Source: Cryobacterium frigoriphilum
GTDB taxonomy: Bacteria; Actinomycetota; Actinomycetes; Actinomycetales; Microbacteriaceae
NCBI RefSeq assembly: GCF_004403305.1
Contig: NZ_SOHE01000044.1
Location: forward strand, 79,228-143,227
DNA: 64,000 bases
Direction: 5' to 3'
Shown: piece by piece, positions 1 to 8,472 of the stretch
How positions within the stretch are numbered: the first letter of the stretch is position 1
Layout: each line of letters begins with the position of its first letter
The notes under the pieces: generated by a model
What the model was told of the DNA's origin: nothing
The model's database searches: none
What the model saw: only the letters and a program-made list of their open reading frames with translations
Translations under genes and position numbers: made by a program

Positions 1-531
1 GTGCAGGTCGTCACCGGCTGGACGGACTACATCGCTGCGATGGAGGCTGCGTCGCAGCAGCTTCTCGAGGTAGGAATCGAACTCAAGCCTGCTCAGGTTT
101 CGTTTCAGGAATGGACGAACAGTAAGACCAACGGAACCTTCGAGCTCTCGCTCGACTCGGTGCCGCAGGGTGTTGCTGCCGACCCGTACTACGTGTACCT
201 GAACTCGTTCGCATCGAAGAACACCGCTCCGGTCGGAGAGACCTCCAACCGCAACTACGTTCGTTACTCGAACCCCATCGTCGACGAGGCGATTGAAGCT
301 GCTTCATCGGCGGCAACGGATGAAGCCAAGCTCGCGGAGTACGCCACGATTCAGACCGAGATTGTGCGGGACATGCCGTACATTCCCGTGCTCGTGAACT
401 CCGCCCTGTCGATCTTCAATGAGGAGAAGGTCACCGGCTGGCCGACCGAGGAGAACATGTACGCGTACCCGCGTCCTGACCGTTCGTGGGACAACGGCAT
501 GGTTGCGAAGAACCTCAAGGTTGTGAACTAG
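1..531 (+). CDS. ABC transporter solute-binding protein, C-terminal part (cut by window edge)
   Basis: Last 176 residues of a peptide/opine/nickel-type (SBP_bac_5, DppA/OppA-like) extracellular binding protein. The true start and signal peptide lie outside the window, and the apparent GTG at base 1 is only the edge. The segment ends with the family's usual pattern: a helix after NPIVDEAIEAA, the strand DMPYIPVLVNS, and an aromatic tail YAYPRPDRSWDNG. It should capture a solute outside the membrane and pass it to the permeases encoded 36 bp downstream. The family is named for peptides, but members also carry oligosaccharides. The neighbouring sugar-oxidation genes make a saccharide ligand at least as likely here; that is inference. 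Confidence 0.88.
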   Translation: MQVVTGWTDYIAAMEAASQQLLEVGIELKPAQVSFQEWTNSKTNGTFELSLDSVPQGVAADPYYVYLNSFASKNTAPVGETSNRNYVRYSNPIVDEAIEAASSAATDEAKLAEYATIQTEIVRDMPYIPVLVNSALSIFNEEKVTGWPTEENMYAYPRPDRSWDNGMVAKNLKVVN

Positions 532-566
532 GTGCGCCGCCGGAGGAGTTTGTGGGGGGCTGAGCT

Positions 567-1556
567 ATGAACTATCTCGCTCGAAAAATCAGCTTCTATG
601 TCGTGGCTCTGTGGGCCGCGCTGACGCTCAACTTTTTGATTCCGCGTCTGCTGCCGGGAAACCCGGTGGAGATCCTGATCCAAAAGTTGGCCGCCAGAGG
701 GCCGATTACCCCTGAGCTGCGCAACAGCGTCGAACTCCTCCTTGGCGACACCTCGAACGACCCGATTTTTGTTCAGTATGTGAACTATCTCAAAGGCATC
801 TTTGCCGGTGATTTCGGAGTCTCGATCACCTACTACCCGCAACCGGTCGTTGAAATCATCGCCCAGGCACTGCCCTGGACCATCGTGATGATCGGTATCG
901 GCACCATTATCGCCTTTGTCGTGGGTATCACCCTCGGCATGCTCGCCGGCTGGAAGCGTGGCTCCTGGCTGGACAATCTGGTTCCGGTCACCACGATGTT
1001 CCAGGCTGTGCCGTACTTCTGGCTCGCCCTGATTTTGCTCTATGTCAGCGCGGTTCAGTTCAAGATCTTTCCGGTGAGCGGCGGCTACAGCTACACGGGC
1101 GCCGGGCCGAGCTGGGACTGGGACTTCATCTCCAGCGCGATCTACTACGGCACCCTTCCCGCCCTGACCATCGTGATCTCATCCTTCGGCGGCTGGCTGC
1201 TCGGCATGCGCAACATGATGGTGTCGACCCTCTCGGAGGACTACATCGTGACGGCCGAGGCCAAGGGCCTGCGGCCAACGCGAATCATGATGGCCTACGC
1301 GGCCCGCAATGCAATCCTGCCCTCCGTGGCGGGATTCGCGATCTCCCTCGGTTTCGTCGTGTCGGGATCGATCGTGACCGAACAGGTCTTCTCCTACCCC
1401 GGCGTCGGCAGCACCCTTCTGCAGGCCGTGAACAACAACGACTACTCACTCATGCAGGGCCTGTTCCTGGTGATCACGCTGACCGTGCTGGGCGCCAATC
1501 TCATCGTGGATTTGCTCTACACGGTCATCGACCCGCGCACGCGAGCCAGAAGCTGA
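567..1556 (+). CDS. ABC transporter permease, DppB/OppB type
   Basis: 329-residue inner-membrane permease of the binding-protein-dependent peptide/opine family. The first TM segment follows the start (FYVVALWAALTLNFLIPRLL), then come a large periplasmic loop and about five further TM segments. The cytoplasmic EAA loop, which docks on the ATPases, is visible as EAKGLRPTRIMMAYAARNA near residue 230. The length matches DppB. The gene sits between the binding protein and the partner permease, which starts 4 bp after its stop, so it is clearly part of one operon. The substrate cannot be read from the sequence. Confidence 0.93.
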   Translation: MNYLARKISFYVVALWAALTLNFLIPRLLPGNPVEILIQKLAARGPITPELRNSVELLLGDTSNDPIFVQYVNYLKGIFAGDFGVSITYYPQPVVEIIAQALPWTIVMIGIGTIIAFVVGITLGMLAGWKRGSWLDNLVPVTTMFQAVPYFWLALILLYVSAVQFKIFPVSGGYSYTGAGPSWDWDFISSAIYYGTLPALTIVISSFGGWLLGMRNMMVSTLSEDYIVTAEAKGLRPTRIMMAYAARNAILPSVAGFAISLGFVVSGSIVTEQVFSYPGVGSTLLQAVNNNDYSLMQGLFLVITLTVLGANLIVDLLYTVIDPRTRARS

Positions 1557-1560
1557 GGCG

Positions 1561-2583
1561 ATGGAAGTGAATGAGAATACGATGAACTCGTCAGCAGATT
1601 CCGTAGCCCAGCGCGAAACGGGCCGCCCGCTCACGGGCACCCTCGCCGTGATCCGCCCTCGCTTCGAGCGCCGCCGCCCACGCTGGCAGCGCATCGTCTT
1701 CGGGCTCTCCCCGAAGCTCGCGATCGGCCTCGGCATCATCATCGCGATCACCCTGTTCGGCCTGCTCGGGCCGATGCTGCTGGGCAATCCACTGTCCATC
1801 CGCGACATCGGACGCACGCCCCCCAGCGGCGAATTCTGGCTCGGAACCACGCAGACCGGCCAGGACATCTTCGCCCAGCTGGCCCACGCGACCCGAGGCT
1901 CGCTCTTCATTGGCGTGGTTGTTGGCGTGCTGGCCATGCTGCTGTCCGTCATCTTTGGTGTGATCGGCAGTTATGTCGGCGGGTGGCTCGACGAAAGCTT
2001 TTCACTGTTCACCAACGTGATGCTCGTCATCCCCGCCCTTCCGCTCATCATCGTCATCTCGAGCTATGTGGCAGACAAGAGCATCCTGATGCTCGCGGTG
2101 ATCCTCGCGATCACCAGCTGGGCCGCTTCGGCCCGCGTGCTGAGATCGGTCACCCTGAGCCTGCGCAGTCGCGACTATGTGGCCGCCGCCCGGGTCACCG
2201 GAGAACGGCAGTGGCGCATCATCGGCGTCGAGATTTTGCCCAACCTGGTGCCGGTACTGGCCTCACAGTTCGTGCTCGCCGTGATCTTCGCCATTCTGGG
2301 CGAAGCTGGCCTGAGCTACCTCGGACTCGGCGCATCCGGTGCCCTGACCTGGGGCACCATGCTCTTTCAGGCACAGAACGGGTTTGCTCTCACGCTCGGG
2401 TCCTGGTGGTGGTTTGTGCCGCCGGGCCTCATGATCGCCGTGCTGGGCGGCGCTCTCTCGCTCGTCAACTTCGCCATCGACGAGATCATCGACCCTCGAC
2501 TGCGCACCGCCTCGCTCGACAAGAACAAGAAGCGCGCCGCGCGCCGTCTGCGTGCCTCGATCAAGGCAGGAGCCACCACATGA
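1561..2583 (+). CDS. ABC transporter permease, DppC/OppC type
   Basis: 340-residue permease pairing with the DppB-like subunit. A long hydrophilic N-terminus (about 45 residues) precedes the first TM (LAIGLGIIIAITLFGLLGPML). The motif GTTQTGQDIFAQL, characteristic of DppC/OppC, follows, then five further TMs with the EAA loop around AARVTGERQWRIIGVEILPN. The C-terminal NFAIDEIIDPRLR is the family's usual ending. The start directly follows the upstream stop; an in-frame ATG seven codons in is an alternative. Its stop overlaps the next start as ATGA, implying translational coupling to the ATPase. Confidence 0.93.
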   Translation: MEVNENTMNSSADSVAQRETGRPLTGTLAVIRPRFERRRPRWQRIVFGLSPKLAIGLGIIIAITLFGLLGPMLLGNPLSIRDIGRTPPSGEFWLGTTQTGQDIFAQLAHATRGSLFIGVVVGVLAMLLSVIFGVIGSYVGGWLDESFSLFTNVMLVIPALPLIIVISSYVADKSILMLAVILAITSWAASARVLRSVTLSLRSRDYVAAARVTGERQWRIIGVEILPNLVPVLASQFVLAVIFAILGEAGLSYLGLGASGALTWGTMLFQAQNGFALTLGSWWWFVPPGLMIAVLGGALSLVNFAIDEIIDPRLRTASLDKNKKRAARRLRASIKAGATT

Positions 2584-3446
2584 CTACCGACAGCTTGCTC
2601 AGCGTGAAGAACTACAACATCGTCTACCAGGTCGAAACTCCCGTGCACGCCGTTCGCAATGTCTCCTTCGAGCTCGGTCGCGGTGAGATTCTCGGTCTGG
2701 CCGGTGAATCCGGCTGCGGCAAGACCACCCTCGCCTATGGCATCAACCGGCTTTTGCGGCCCCCGGCCGAAATTACCGACGGATCGGCGATCTTTCACGA
2801 TGAAAGTGGCGTCGATGTGGACATCAACGGGCTCACCGTGGCCGAACTGCGACGCTATCGTTGGGACAAAGTCTCGATGGTTTTTCAAGGCGCGATGAAC
2901 GCTCTCAACCCGGTCATCAACATCCAGAAGCAGATGACCGACATCTTCTCCACGCATCGCCCGGAGATGAGCAAATCCGACCGCATCGACGAGTGCGCCG
3001 ACCTGCTCGACCTCATCGGTGTCGGCCGAGACCGCCTGCGATCGTTCTCCCATGAGCTGTCCGGCGGTATGCGCCAGCGGGTCATGATCGCCATGGCTCT
3101 GGCGTTGAAGCCCCAGCTGATGATCATGGACGAACCGACGACCGCGCTCGACGTGCTCGTGCAGCGGGATATTCTGCAGGAGATCAGCGAGTTGCGCCAC
3201 AAATTCGGCTTCTCGGTGATCTTCATCACCCACGACCTGCCGCTGCTTCTTGAGATCAGCGACCGCATCGCGATCATGCTGCAGGGCGAGATTGTGGAGT
3301 ACAACACGCCCGAACAGATTTACCGCAATGCCGGCCACGAGTACACCGACAAACTCCTGCACTCCTTCCCCAGCCTGACCGGTGAGCGCGGCGGTTTCGT
3401 GCGCAGCGGCGAGGCATCCGCCCTGACCCGTGAGGCTACCCGATGA
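2580..3446 (+). CDS. ABC transporter ATP-binding protein, DppD/OppD type
   Basis: 288-residue ATPase. It has Walker A GESGCGKTTL (about residue 40), a Q-loop in MVFQGAMNALNP, signature LSGGMRQRV, Walker B LMIMDEPTTALDV and switch His in FITHDL. The start was chosen at the ATG overlapping the upstream stop (ATGA). The open frame extends further upstream, but only inside the permease gene in another frame. The protein is a little short for DppD (usually about 320-340) because the C-terminal oligopeptide extension is brief. It energises the importer together with the following ATPase. Confidence 0.93.
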   Translation: MTTDSLLSVKNYNIVYQVETPVHAVRNVSFELGRGEILGLAGESGCGKTTLAYGINRLLRPPAEITDGSAIFHDESGVDVDINGLTVAELRRYRWDKVSMVFQGAMNALNPVINIQKQMTDIFSTHRPEMSKSDRIDECADLLDLIGVGRDRLRSFSHELSGGMRQRVMIAMALALKPQLMIMDEPTTALDVLVQRDILQEISELRHKFGFSVIFITHDLPLLLEISDRIAIMLQGEIVEYNTPEQIYRNAGHEYTDKLLHSFPSLTGERGGFVRSGEASALTREATR

Positions 3447-4228
3447 CCGTGCTCGAGTTTCGCGGTGTGACCAAGGAATACCGCATTCGCGGCTCGAAGA
3501 AATTCAAGGCCGTCGACGACGTGAGTTTCATCCTGGAGCCGGGAAAGACAATCGCCCTGGTCGGCCAGAGCGGCAGCGGCAAGTCGACGATCGCAAAGAT
3601 TCTGTTGCAGCTCGAGGCTCCCACGAGCGGGTCCATCCTGCTTGACGGAAAGTCTGTGCCGCGGCATGGTGCCGGGCTGCGGCGTTATCGCAAAGAGGTG
3701 CAGATGGTCTTTCAGGATCCGTTCGCGTCGCTCAATCCGTTCCATACGGTGTCCCATCACCTCGCTCGGCCCCTGCAGCTGCACGGGCAGATCGGTTCTG
3801 ACGGCGTGAACGCCGAAGTGGTGCGCCTGCTCGAGCGGGTGCAGCTCGAGCCGGCCGCGCTCATCGCCGAGCGCCGGCCCCACGAGTTGTCGGGTGGACA
3901 GCGGCAGCGAGTCGCCATCGCGCGTGCGCTGGCGCCCCGCCCCAGCGTGCTCATCGCCGATGAGCCGGTGTCCATGCTCGATGTGTCAATTCGGCTCGGG
4001 GTGCTGAATCTGCTCGGCAAGCTGCAGCGGGAAGAAGATCTCGGAGTGTTGTACATCACCCACGACCTGGCGACCGCTCGGCACTTCAGTGACGAGATCA
4101 TCGTGCTCAACAAGGGAAAAATCGTGGAACAGGGGCCGTCGGACCGGGTCATTCTCGACCCGCAGCACGACTACACCAAGGCGCTGCTTGCGGCGTCGCC
4201 GAACCCCGAGCTTCGATTCGCGCACTGA
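3443..4228 (+). CDS. ABC transporter ATP-binding protein, DppF/OppF type
   Basis: 261-residue second ATPase of the importer. It has Walker A GQSGSGKST, Q-loop MVFQDPFASLNPF (the FQDP.ASLNP form typical of DppF), signature LSGGQRQRV, Walker B VLIADEPVSMLDV and H-loop YITHDLATARHF. It starts in a 4-bp ATGA overlap with the DppD-like gene. With the two permeases and the binding protein it completes one importer. The last residues (LAASPNPELRFAH) end shortly before a small tandem repeat. Confidence 0.93.
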   Translation: MTVLEFRGVTKEYRIRGSKKFKAVDDVSFILEPGKTIALVGQSGSGKSTIAKILLQLEAPTSGSILLDGKSVPRHGAGLRRYRKEVQMVFQDPFASLNPFHTVSHHLARPLQLHGQIGSDGVNAEVVRLLERVQLEPAALIAERRPHELSGGQRQRVAIARALAPRPSVLIADEPVSMLDVSIRLGVLNLLGKLQREEDLGVLYITHDLATARHFSDEIIVLNKGKIVEQGPSDRVILDPQHDYTKALLAASPNPELRFAH

Positions 4229-4233
4229 GTAGC

Positions 4234-4278
4234 TGTTGACTGAGCACCTGTTGACCGAGCATCTGTTGACCGAGACAA
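4234..4278. repeat. three-copy 15-bp tandem repeat after the ABC operon
   Basis: Three tandem units of the form TGTTGACYGAGCAYC at 4234-4248, 4249-4263 and 4264-4278; the third decays at its end. The repeat fills most of the gap between the last ABC ATPase and the dehydrogenase gene. It produces a spurious in-frame N-terminal extension of the dehydrogenase (repeated TEHLL) if the first ATG is used. Confidence 0.8.
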
Positions 4279-4301
4279 ACCGACTACAGGGAGCAACGTC
4301 C

Positions 4302-5279
4302 ATGATCCACAGCCTTCAGGTGACCTCAGACCACACCATTGAGCTGCTGCACCGGCCCGACTCGGCTGTCTTGGGCAGACATGAGGTTCGTGGACGAACC
4401 CTGGCATCGATAGTGAGCCCCGGCACAGAGCTCGCCAGCGCCTTCGCTGCGGAAGACCCCGCGCGGGTCAGCTATCCGGCCTCTCTCGGTTATGGGGCGG
4501 TCTTCCGCATCGACGAGGTCGGAGAGGATGTGACGCGGCATGCGGTCGGTGATGTGGTGTTCGGTACCGGGCCGCACGCATCCGTTCAGCGCGAAGAGCA
4601 GACCCGTGTCGTTGCGGTGCCTCGGGGTCTGCACCCCACGACGGCGGTGTTCGCACGACTGATCGCGGTGCCGTTGGCTGCTCTGGTGACGACGGCGGCG
4701 CGGCCCGGCGACCGCGTCGGCATCGTCGGGCTGGGACTTGTCGGTAATCTCGCCGCCCAGGCCTTCGCGGCGAGCGGTTACGCCGTGACAGCGTGGGACC
4801 CGCTCATCGAGCGGCGACGAGCAGTGCCGGCCGCTATTCGAGTCGTGGCTGAACCTGTTCTGGATGACCCTGCCGACGTATTCGAACTTATTGTGGACTG
4901 TTCGGGGCACGACGGGGCCGTCGTGCGGGCCGCCCGCGTGGTGGCGAAAAACGGGGAGTTGGTGCTGACGGGAACACCGTGGGCACGGCGCACGGATGCG
5001 AGTGCCCACGAACTCCTGCACCTCATCTTTCACCGCTATCTGCACGTGCGCAGCGGCTGGGAATGGCAGCTGCCGTTTTCGTCCGAGGATTTTCGGAGCG
5101 GCAGCGTGCTCGGCAACTTCGGCACCGCGCTGCGCTGGCTCGATGCCGACCGCATCGCGGTCACCGGCCTCGCATCACTGGTCAGCCCGCGCGACGCCCA
5201 GGAGGCACTCACGGCCCTTGCCGAGCGTCGCTCCGACACGCTGACCTATGTCTTCGACTGGCAGAACTTCGAGGCTTAG
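4302..5279 (+). CDS. MDR-superfamily (zinc-type alcohol dehydrogenase-like) oxidoreductase
   Basis: 325-residue medium-chain dehydrogenase/reductase. An N-terminal GroES-like half includes SPGTELASAF and GYGAVFRIDEVGED. A Rossmann half follows with the nucleotide motif GIVGLGLVGNLAAQAF near residue 145 and a substrate-domain tail. The classical structural-zinc cysteine cluster is not seen, so it may be zinc-independent or retain only a catalytic site. The start is at ATG 4302 with an AGGGAG ribosome site 8 bp upstream; the upstream ATG would translate the 15-bp tandem repeat. It follows the importer by 73 bp and probably oxidises a sugar or polyol brought in by it (inference). Confidence 0.82.
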   Translation: MIHSLQVTSDHTIELLHRPDSAVLGRHEVRGRTLASIVSPGTELASAFAAEDPARVSYPASLGYGAVFRIDEVGEDVTRHAVGDVVFGTGPHASVQREEQTRVVAVPRGLHPTTAVFARLIAVPLAALVTTAARPGDRVGIVGLGLVGNLAAQAFAASGYAVTAWDPLIERRRAVPAAIRVVAEPVLDDPADVFELIVDCSGHDGAVVRAARVVAKNGELVLTGTPWARRTDASAHELLHLIFHRYLHVRSGWEWQLPFSSEDFRSGSVLGNFGTALRWLDADRIAVTGLASLVSPRDAQEALTALAERRSDTLTYVFDWQNFEA

Positions 5280-5295
5280 ATCGTCGGAAGCCGGC

Positions 5296-6525
5296 CTACC
5301 AGTCGTGCACGGTGCCGTCGGCGAGACGGTTGAACGGCAGGTAGGCCCGCTGGTACGGAAAAGACGCCGCCGCCTCTTCGTTGAGTTCCACGCCGAGCCC
5401 TGGCGCATCACCGGGGTGCAGGTTGCCATCGGTGAAGGTCATGGATTGCTCGAAGACCGTGTTGGTCTTGTCGCTGTGCTCCATATACTCCTGGATCCCA
5501 AAATTGTGGATCGCCAGACCGAGATGCGTTTGCGCGGCCAACCCGACCGGGGAGACATCCGTTGGACCGTGGAAACCGGATTTGATCTGGTACTGAGCGG
5601 CGTAGTCCATCACCTTTCGCAGGGGCGAGATGCCGCCGAAATGGGTTGAGGCGGCGCGTACGTAGTCGATGAGCTGCTCGCGAATGAGCGTCTGAAAGTC
5701 GAAGACGGTGTTGAAGACCTCGCCAACGGCCAGTGGCGTCGTGGTGTGTTGGCGTACCAAGCGGAAGGCGTCCTGGTTTTCGGCCGGCGTGCAGTCTTCG
5801 AGCCAGAACAGGTCGTAGGGTTCGAGGGACTTGCCCAACCGTGCTGCCTGAATCGGAGTCATGCGGTGATGTCCGTCGTGCAGCAGGGGCAGCTCGGCGC
5901 CGAACTCGTTGCGCACGGCCTCGAAGACCGTCGGCACATGCCGCAGGTAAGCGGCGGTGTCCCAATCTTCCTCCGCGGGCTGAGCACCGCGGCCGGCCGG
6001 CTCGTAGTCGTACCGTTCGCCGGTGGACTGGTGCTGGGCGGCGACCCCGTAGACGGCTTTCAGACCGGGAACGGATGTCTGCACTCGCATGGCCGTGTAC
6101 CCCTCGTCGAGGTGCTGGCGGATGGAGTCGAACAGCTCTGGCAGATCACGACCCGACGCGTGACCGTACGTGCGGAGGCTGTTGCGGGAGGCCCCACCGA
6201 GCAACTGGTACACGGGAAGCCCGGCAACCTTGCCCTTGATGTCCCAGAGGGCCATGTCCACGGCCGCGATGGCGGCCATCGTGACGGGTCCGCGGCGCCA
6301 GTAAGCGCTGCGGTACAGAAACTGCCAGGTGTCCTCGATGCGGTGCGGATCCCGGTTCAGTAAGAGCGGCACCACGTGCTCCGTGAGGTAGCTCGCGACG
6401 GCGAGTTCGCGGCCGTTCAGCGTCGCGTCACCGAGGCCGGTCACTCCCTCGTCGGTCGTGATCTTCAGGGTGACGAAGTTGCGGCTGGGGCTGGTCACAA
6501 TGACCCGTGCGTCGGTGATTTTCAC
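5296..6525 (-). CDS. Mannonate dehydratase-like enolase-superfamily enzyme (ManD/RspA family)
   Basis: 409-residue member of the mandelate racemase/muconate lactonising branch of the enolase superfamily, closest to the ManD (D-mannonate dehydratase, formerly RspA/starvation-sensing) group. The N-terminal capping domain is [13 protein letters not shown] onward. The barrel carries metal ligands in [20 protein letters not shown] and AVGEVFNT, and the ManD-type Arg and Tyr in [11 protein letters not shown] and KAVYGV. Family members dehydrate D-mannonate or D-gluconate, often with low activity, in the glucuronate pathway. It is the last gene of the minus-strand operon and overlaps the propeller gene by 4 bp. 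The exact acid-sugar substrate is not readable. Confidence 0.88.
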   Translation of the reverse strand: MKITDARVIVTSPSRNFVTLKITTDEGVTGLGDATLNGRELAVASYLTEHVVPLLLNRDPHRIEDTWQFLYRSAYWRRGPVTMAAIAAVDMALWDIKGKVAGLPVYQLLGGASRNSLRTYGHASGRDLPELFDSIRQHLDEGYTAMRVQTSVPGLKAVYGVAAQHQSTGERYDYEPAGRGAQPAEEDWDTAAYLRHVPTVFEAVRNEFGAELPLLHDGHHRMTPIQAARLGKSLEPYDLFWLEDCTPAENQDAFRLVRQHTTTPLAVGEVFNTVFDFQTLIREQLIDYVRAASTHFGGISPLRKVMDYAAQYQIKSGFHGPTDVSPVGLAAQTHLGLAIHNFGIQEYMEHSDKTNTVFEQSMTFTDGNLHPGDAPGLGVELNEEAAASFPYQRAYLPFNRLADGTVHDW

Positions 6526-7436
6526 GCTGGTTCCTGTCTGAGATCAATCAATAGTTCGGGCCCGAGGTAGTCAACGAACGCCAGTTCGGAACCATCGGGT
6601 GACCAGCTGGGAACGTTCATCGTGCCCTGGCCACCGAAAACAGTGGCCAGGGTGCGGGGCTTACCGCCGTCGACATCGATGAGGCGAATCTCGATCTCGA
6701 CATCGGCCGGATGCCCGCGTGTGCCAGGGGGGAAGCTCACGTAGGCCAGGTGTCTGCCATCGGGTGAGGGCTGGGGAAACCAGTTGACTCGCTCATCGAA
6801 GGTGAGCTGGGTGAGCGTGGGGTCGGTGAGGCTTCGGCGAAAGATCTGGGCGTGGCCCGGCGTCGGTGAGGCCCGTTCCGAGTTGAAGTAGATGGTGGCC
6901 CCGTCGGCGCTGAAGTTGGCCCCATCGTCGGCGAACCGATCGTCGGTGAGCTGAGTGTCCGGGCCTCCCGCGCTCGGCACGGTGAAGACGTTGGTGCTGG
7001 CGGTGCCGTCGTTCAGGCTGCGCAGGCCGATGTAGGCGAGCGTGAGACCGTCGGGGGAGATGCCGTGCAGGTAGTGGTGAAAATCGGTCCCGTGATCGTT
7101 CGACACAATCCGCGAGCGTGCGGTCTGCAACTCGACAGCGCGCAACGTGCCGTCGTCACAGGACACAAAGATTGTGGAGCCGTCGGGTGACAGCACGTGG
7201 TCGTTGTTGATTGCCGGAATCGGCCCGAGGTCGACCTGCTGCAGGGGTGAGCCGCCGTCGGCGGGAACGCGAAAGAGACAGCCATCGCCGTTGACCAGCA
7301 ACGCGATGCCGTCAGGCGTGCAGTTGGGCGCCTCGAAGAGCAGGTCGGATGACTCGGCGACGAGGCGTCGATTTGCCGTGGCAAGCGTCAGTACCCACAG
7401 CCGGGCGCGTTGGCCCGGCAACAGAGTGCGAGGCAT
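6522..7436 (-). CDS. TolB-like beta-propeller (PD40/WD40-type) protein
   Basis: 304-residue protein made of repeated propeller blades. Recurrent SPDG turns occur in [37 protein letters not shown] and [13 protein letters not shown]. No signal peptide or TM segment is visible, so it is probably cytoplasmic. Proteins of this shape occur next to sugar-acid genes, and oligogalacturonate lyase is itself a propeller, but this one is shorter and I cannot identify catalytic His residues with confidence. It lies between the TIM-barrel isomerase gene (3-bp gap) and the ManD-like gene (4-bp overlap). The role in the pathway is unknown, perhaps lyase, lactonase or sugar binding. Confidence 0.75.
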   Translation of the reverse strand: MPRTLLPGQRARLWVLTLATANRRLVAESSDLLFEAPNCTPDGIALLVNGDGCLFRVPADGGSPLQQVDLGPIPAINNDHVLSPDGSTIFVSCDDGTLRAVELQTARSRIVSNDHGTDFHHYLHGISPDGLTLAYIGLRSLNDGTASTNVFTVPSAGGPDTQLTDDRFADDGANFSADGATIYFNSERASPTPGHAQIFRRSLTDPTLTQLTFDERVNWFPQPSPDGRHLAYVSFPPGTRGHPADVEIEIRLIDVDGGKPRTLATVFGGQGTMNVPSWSPDGSELAFVDYLGPELLIDLRQEPA

Positions 7437-7439
7437 GGC

Positions 7440-8441
7440 TCACTCCTGGTTGCTGAACGCGGCGTCGAATGACGCGCTCGCCGGGGTGAAGTTGAACTTC
7501 TTGAGCGCCGCGAGCGACTCCGGGGCGCCTTCGAGGCGGTCCATTCCGGCGTCCTCCCACTCGATGCTGATCGGTCCGTCGTAGCCGATGGCGTTGAGGG
7601 CGCGAAAGCTGGATTCCCACGGCACGTCGCCACGCCCGGCCGAGACAAAGTCCCAGCCGCGACGCGGATCTCCCCACGGCAGGTGGGAACCGAGCACGGT
7701 GTTGCGGCCGGTCAGGCGCAACTTCGTGTCTTTGCAGTCGACGTGGTAAATGCGGTCCTTGAAATCCCAGATGAAGCTCACCGGGTCCATGCCCTGCCAC
7801 ATGAAGTGGCTCGGGTCCCAGTTCAGGCCGAAGGCCGGCCGATGTCCGATCGCTTCGAGGGTTCGCACGGTCGTCCAGTAGTCATACGCGATCTCCGACG
7901 GGTGTACCTCGTGAGCAAAACGCACGCCGCACTCGTCAAACACATCGAGGATCGGGTTCCAGCGGTCGGCGAAGTCCTGGTAACCCGCGTCGATGACCGC
8001 CTGGGAGACCGGGGGAAACATCGCCACGTACTGCCAGATTGACGAGCCGGTGAAACCCACCACGGTTTTCACCCCGAGCTTCTGAGCGAGGCGCGCGGTG
8101 AGTTTCATTTCCTCCGCCGCGCGGCCCCGCACTCCCTCGGGGTCACCATCGCCCCAGACGCGTGGGCCCACGATGTTCTGGTGTCGAAAATCGATTGGGT
8201 CGTCGCAGACCGCCTGCCCCTTGAGATGGTTGGAGATTGCCCAGACCTTCAGGTTGTAACGCTGCAGAATCTCGAGTTTGCCCGCGATGTACGCTTCGTC
8301 GTTCCAACGGTGGGCGTCAAGGTGGTCGCCGGAGACGGCGATCTCCAGCCCGTCATAGCCCCAGCCGGAGGCGCGTCGGGCGACCTCTTCGAAGGGCAGA
8401 TCGGCCCACTGGCCGGTGAACAAAGTGTATGGGCGTGACAT
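7440..8441 (-). CDS. Xylose isomerase-like TIM-barrel sugar isomerase/epimerase
   Basis: 333-residue AP-endonuclease-2/xylose-isomerase-like (PF01261-type) TIM barrel. Metal-site signatures lie along the barrel: EIAVSGDHLDAHRW, HEVHPSEIAYDY, GLNWDPSHFMWQG, YHVDCKDTKL and SIEWEDAGMDR. The start was placed at ATG 8441 because GGAG lies 6 bp upstream; an in-frame TTG 12 bp earlier lacks that spacing. Enzymes of this fold isomerise or epimerise sugars, or eliminate/hydrate 3-keto sugars when encoded beside Gfo/Idh dehydrogenases as here. It is the fourth gene of the operon. Confidence 0.87.
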   Translation of the reverse strand: MSRPYTLFTGQWADLPFEEVARRASGWGYDGLEIAVSGDHLDAHRWNDEAYIAGKLEILQRYNLKVWAISNHLKGQAVCDDPIDFRHQNIVGPRVWGDGDPEGVRGRAAEEMKLTARLAQKLGVKTVVGFTGSSIWQYVAMFPPVSQAVIDAGYQDFADRWNPILDVFDECGVRFAHEVHPSEIAYDYWTTVRTLEAIGHRPAFGLNWDPSHFMWQGMDPVSFIWDFKDRIYHVDCKDTKLRLTGRNTVLGSHLPWGDPRRGWDFVSAGRGDVPWESSFRALNAIGYDGPISIEWEDAGMDRLEGAPESLAALKKFNFTPASASFDAAFSNQE

Positions 8442-8472
8442 GGTGAGCTCCAATACGGGTGGTCGAGTGGTG

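Noticed and set aside
4236..4301. Extended N-terminus of the MDR dehydrogenase
   Set aside because: It would translate the 15-bp tandem repeat (TEHLLTEHLLTE) and lacks an RBS; ATG 4302 has AGGGAG at good spacing.
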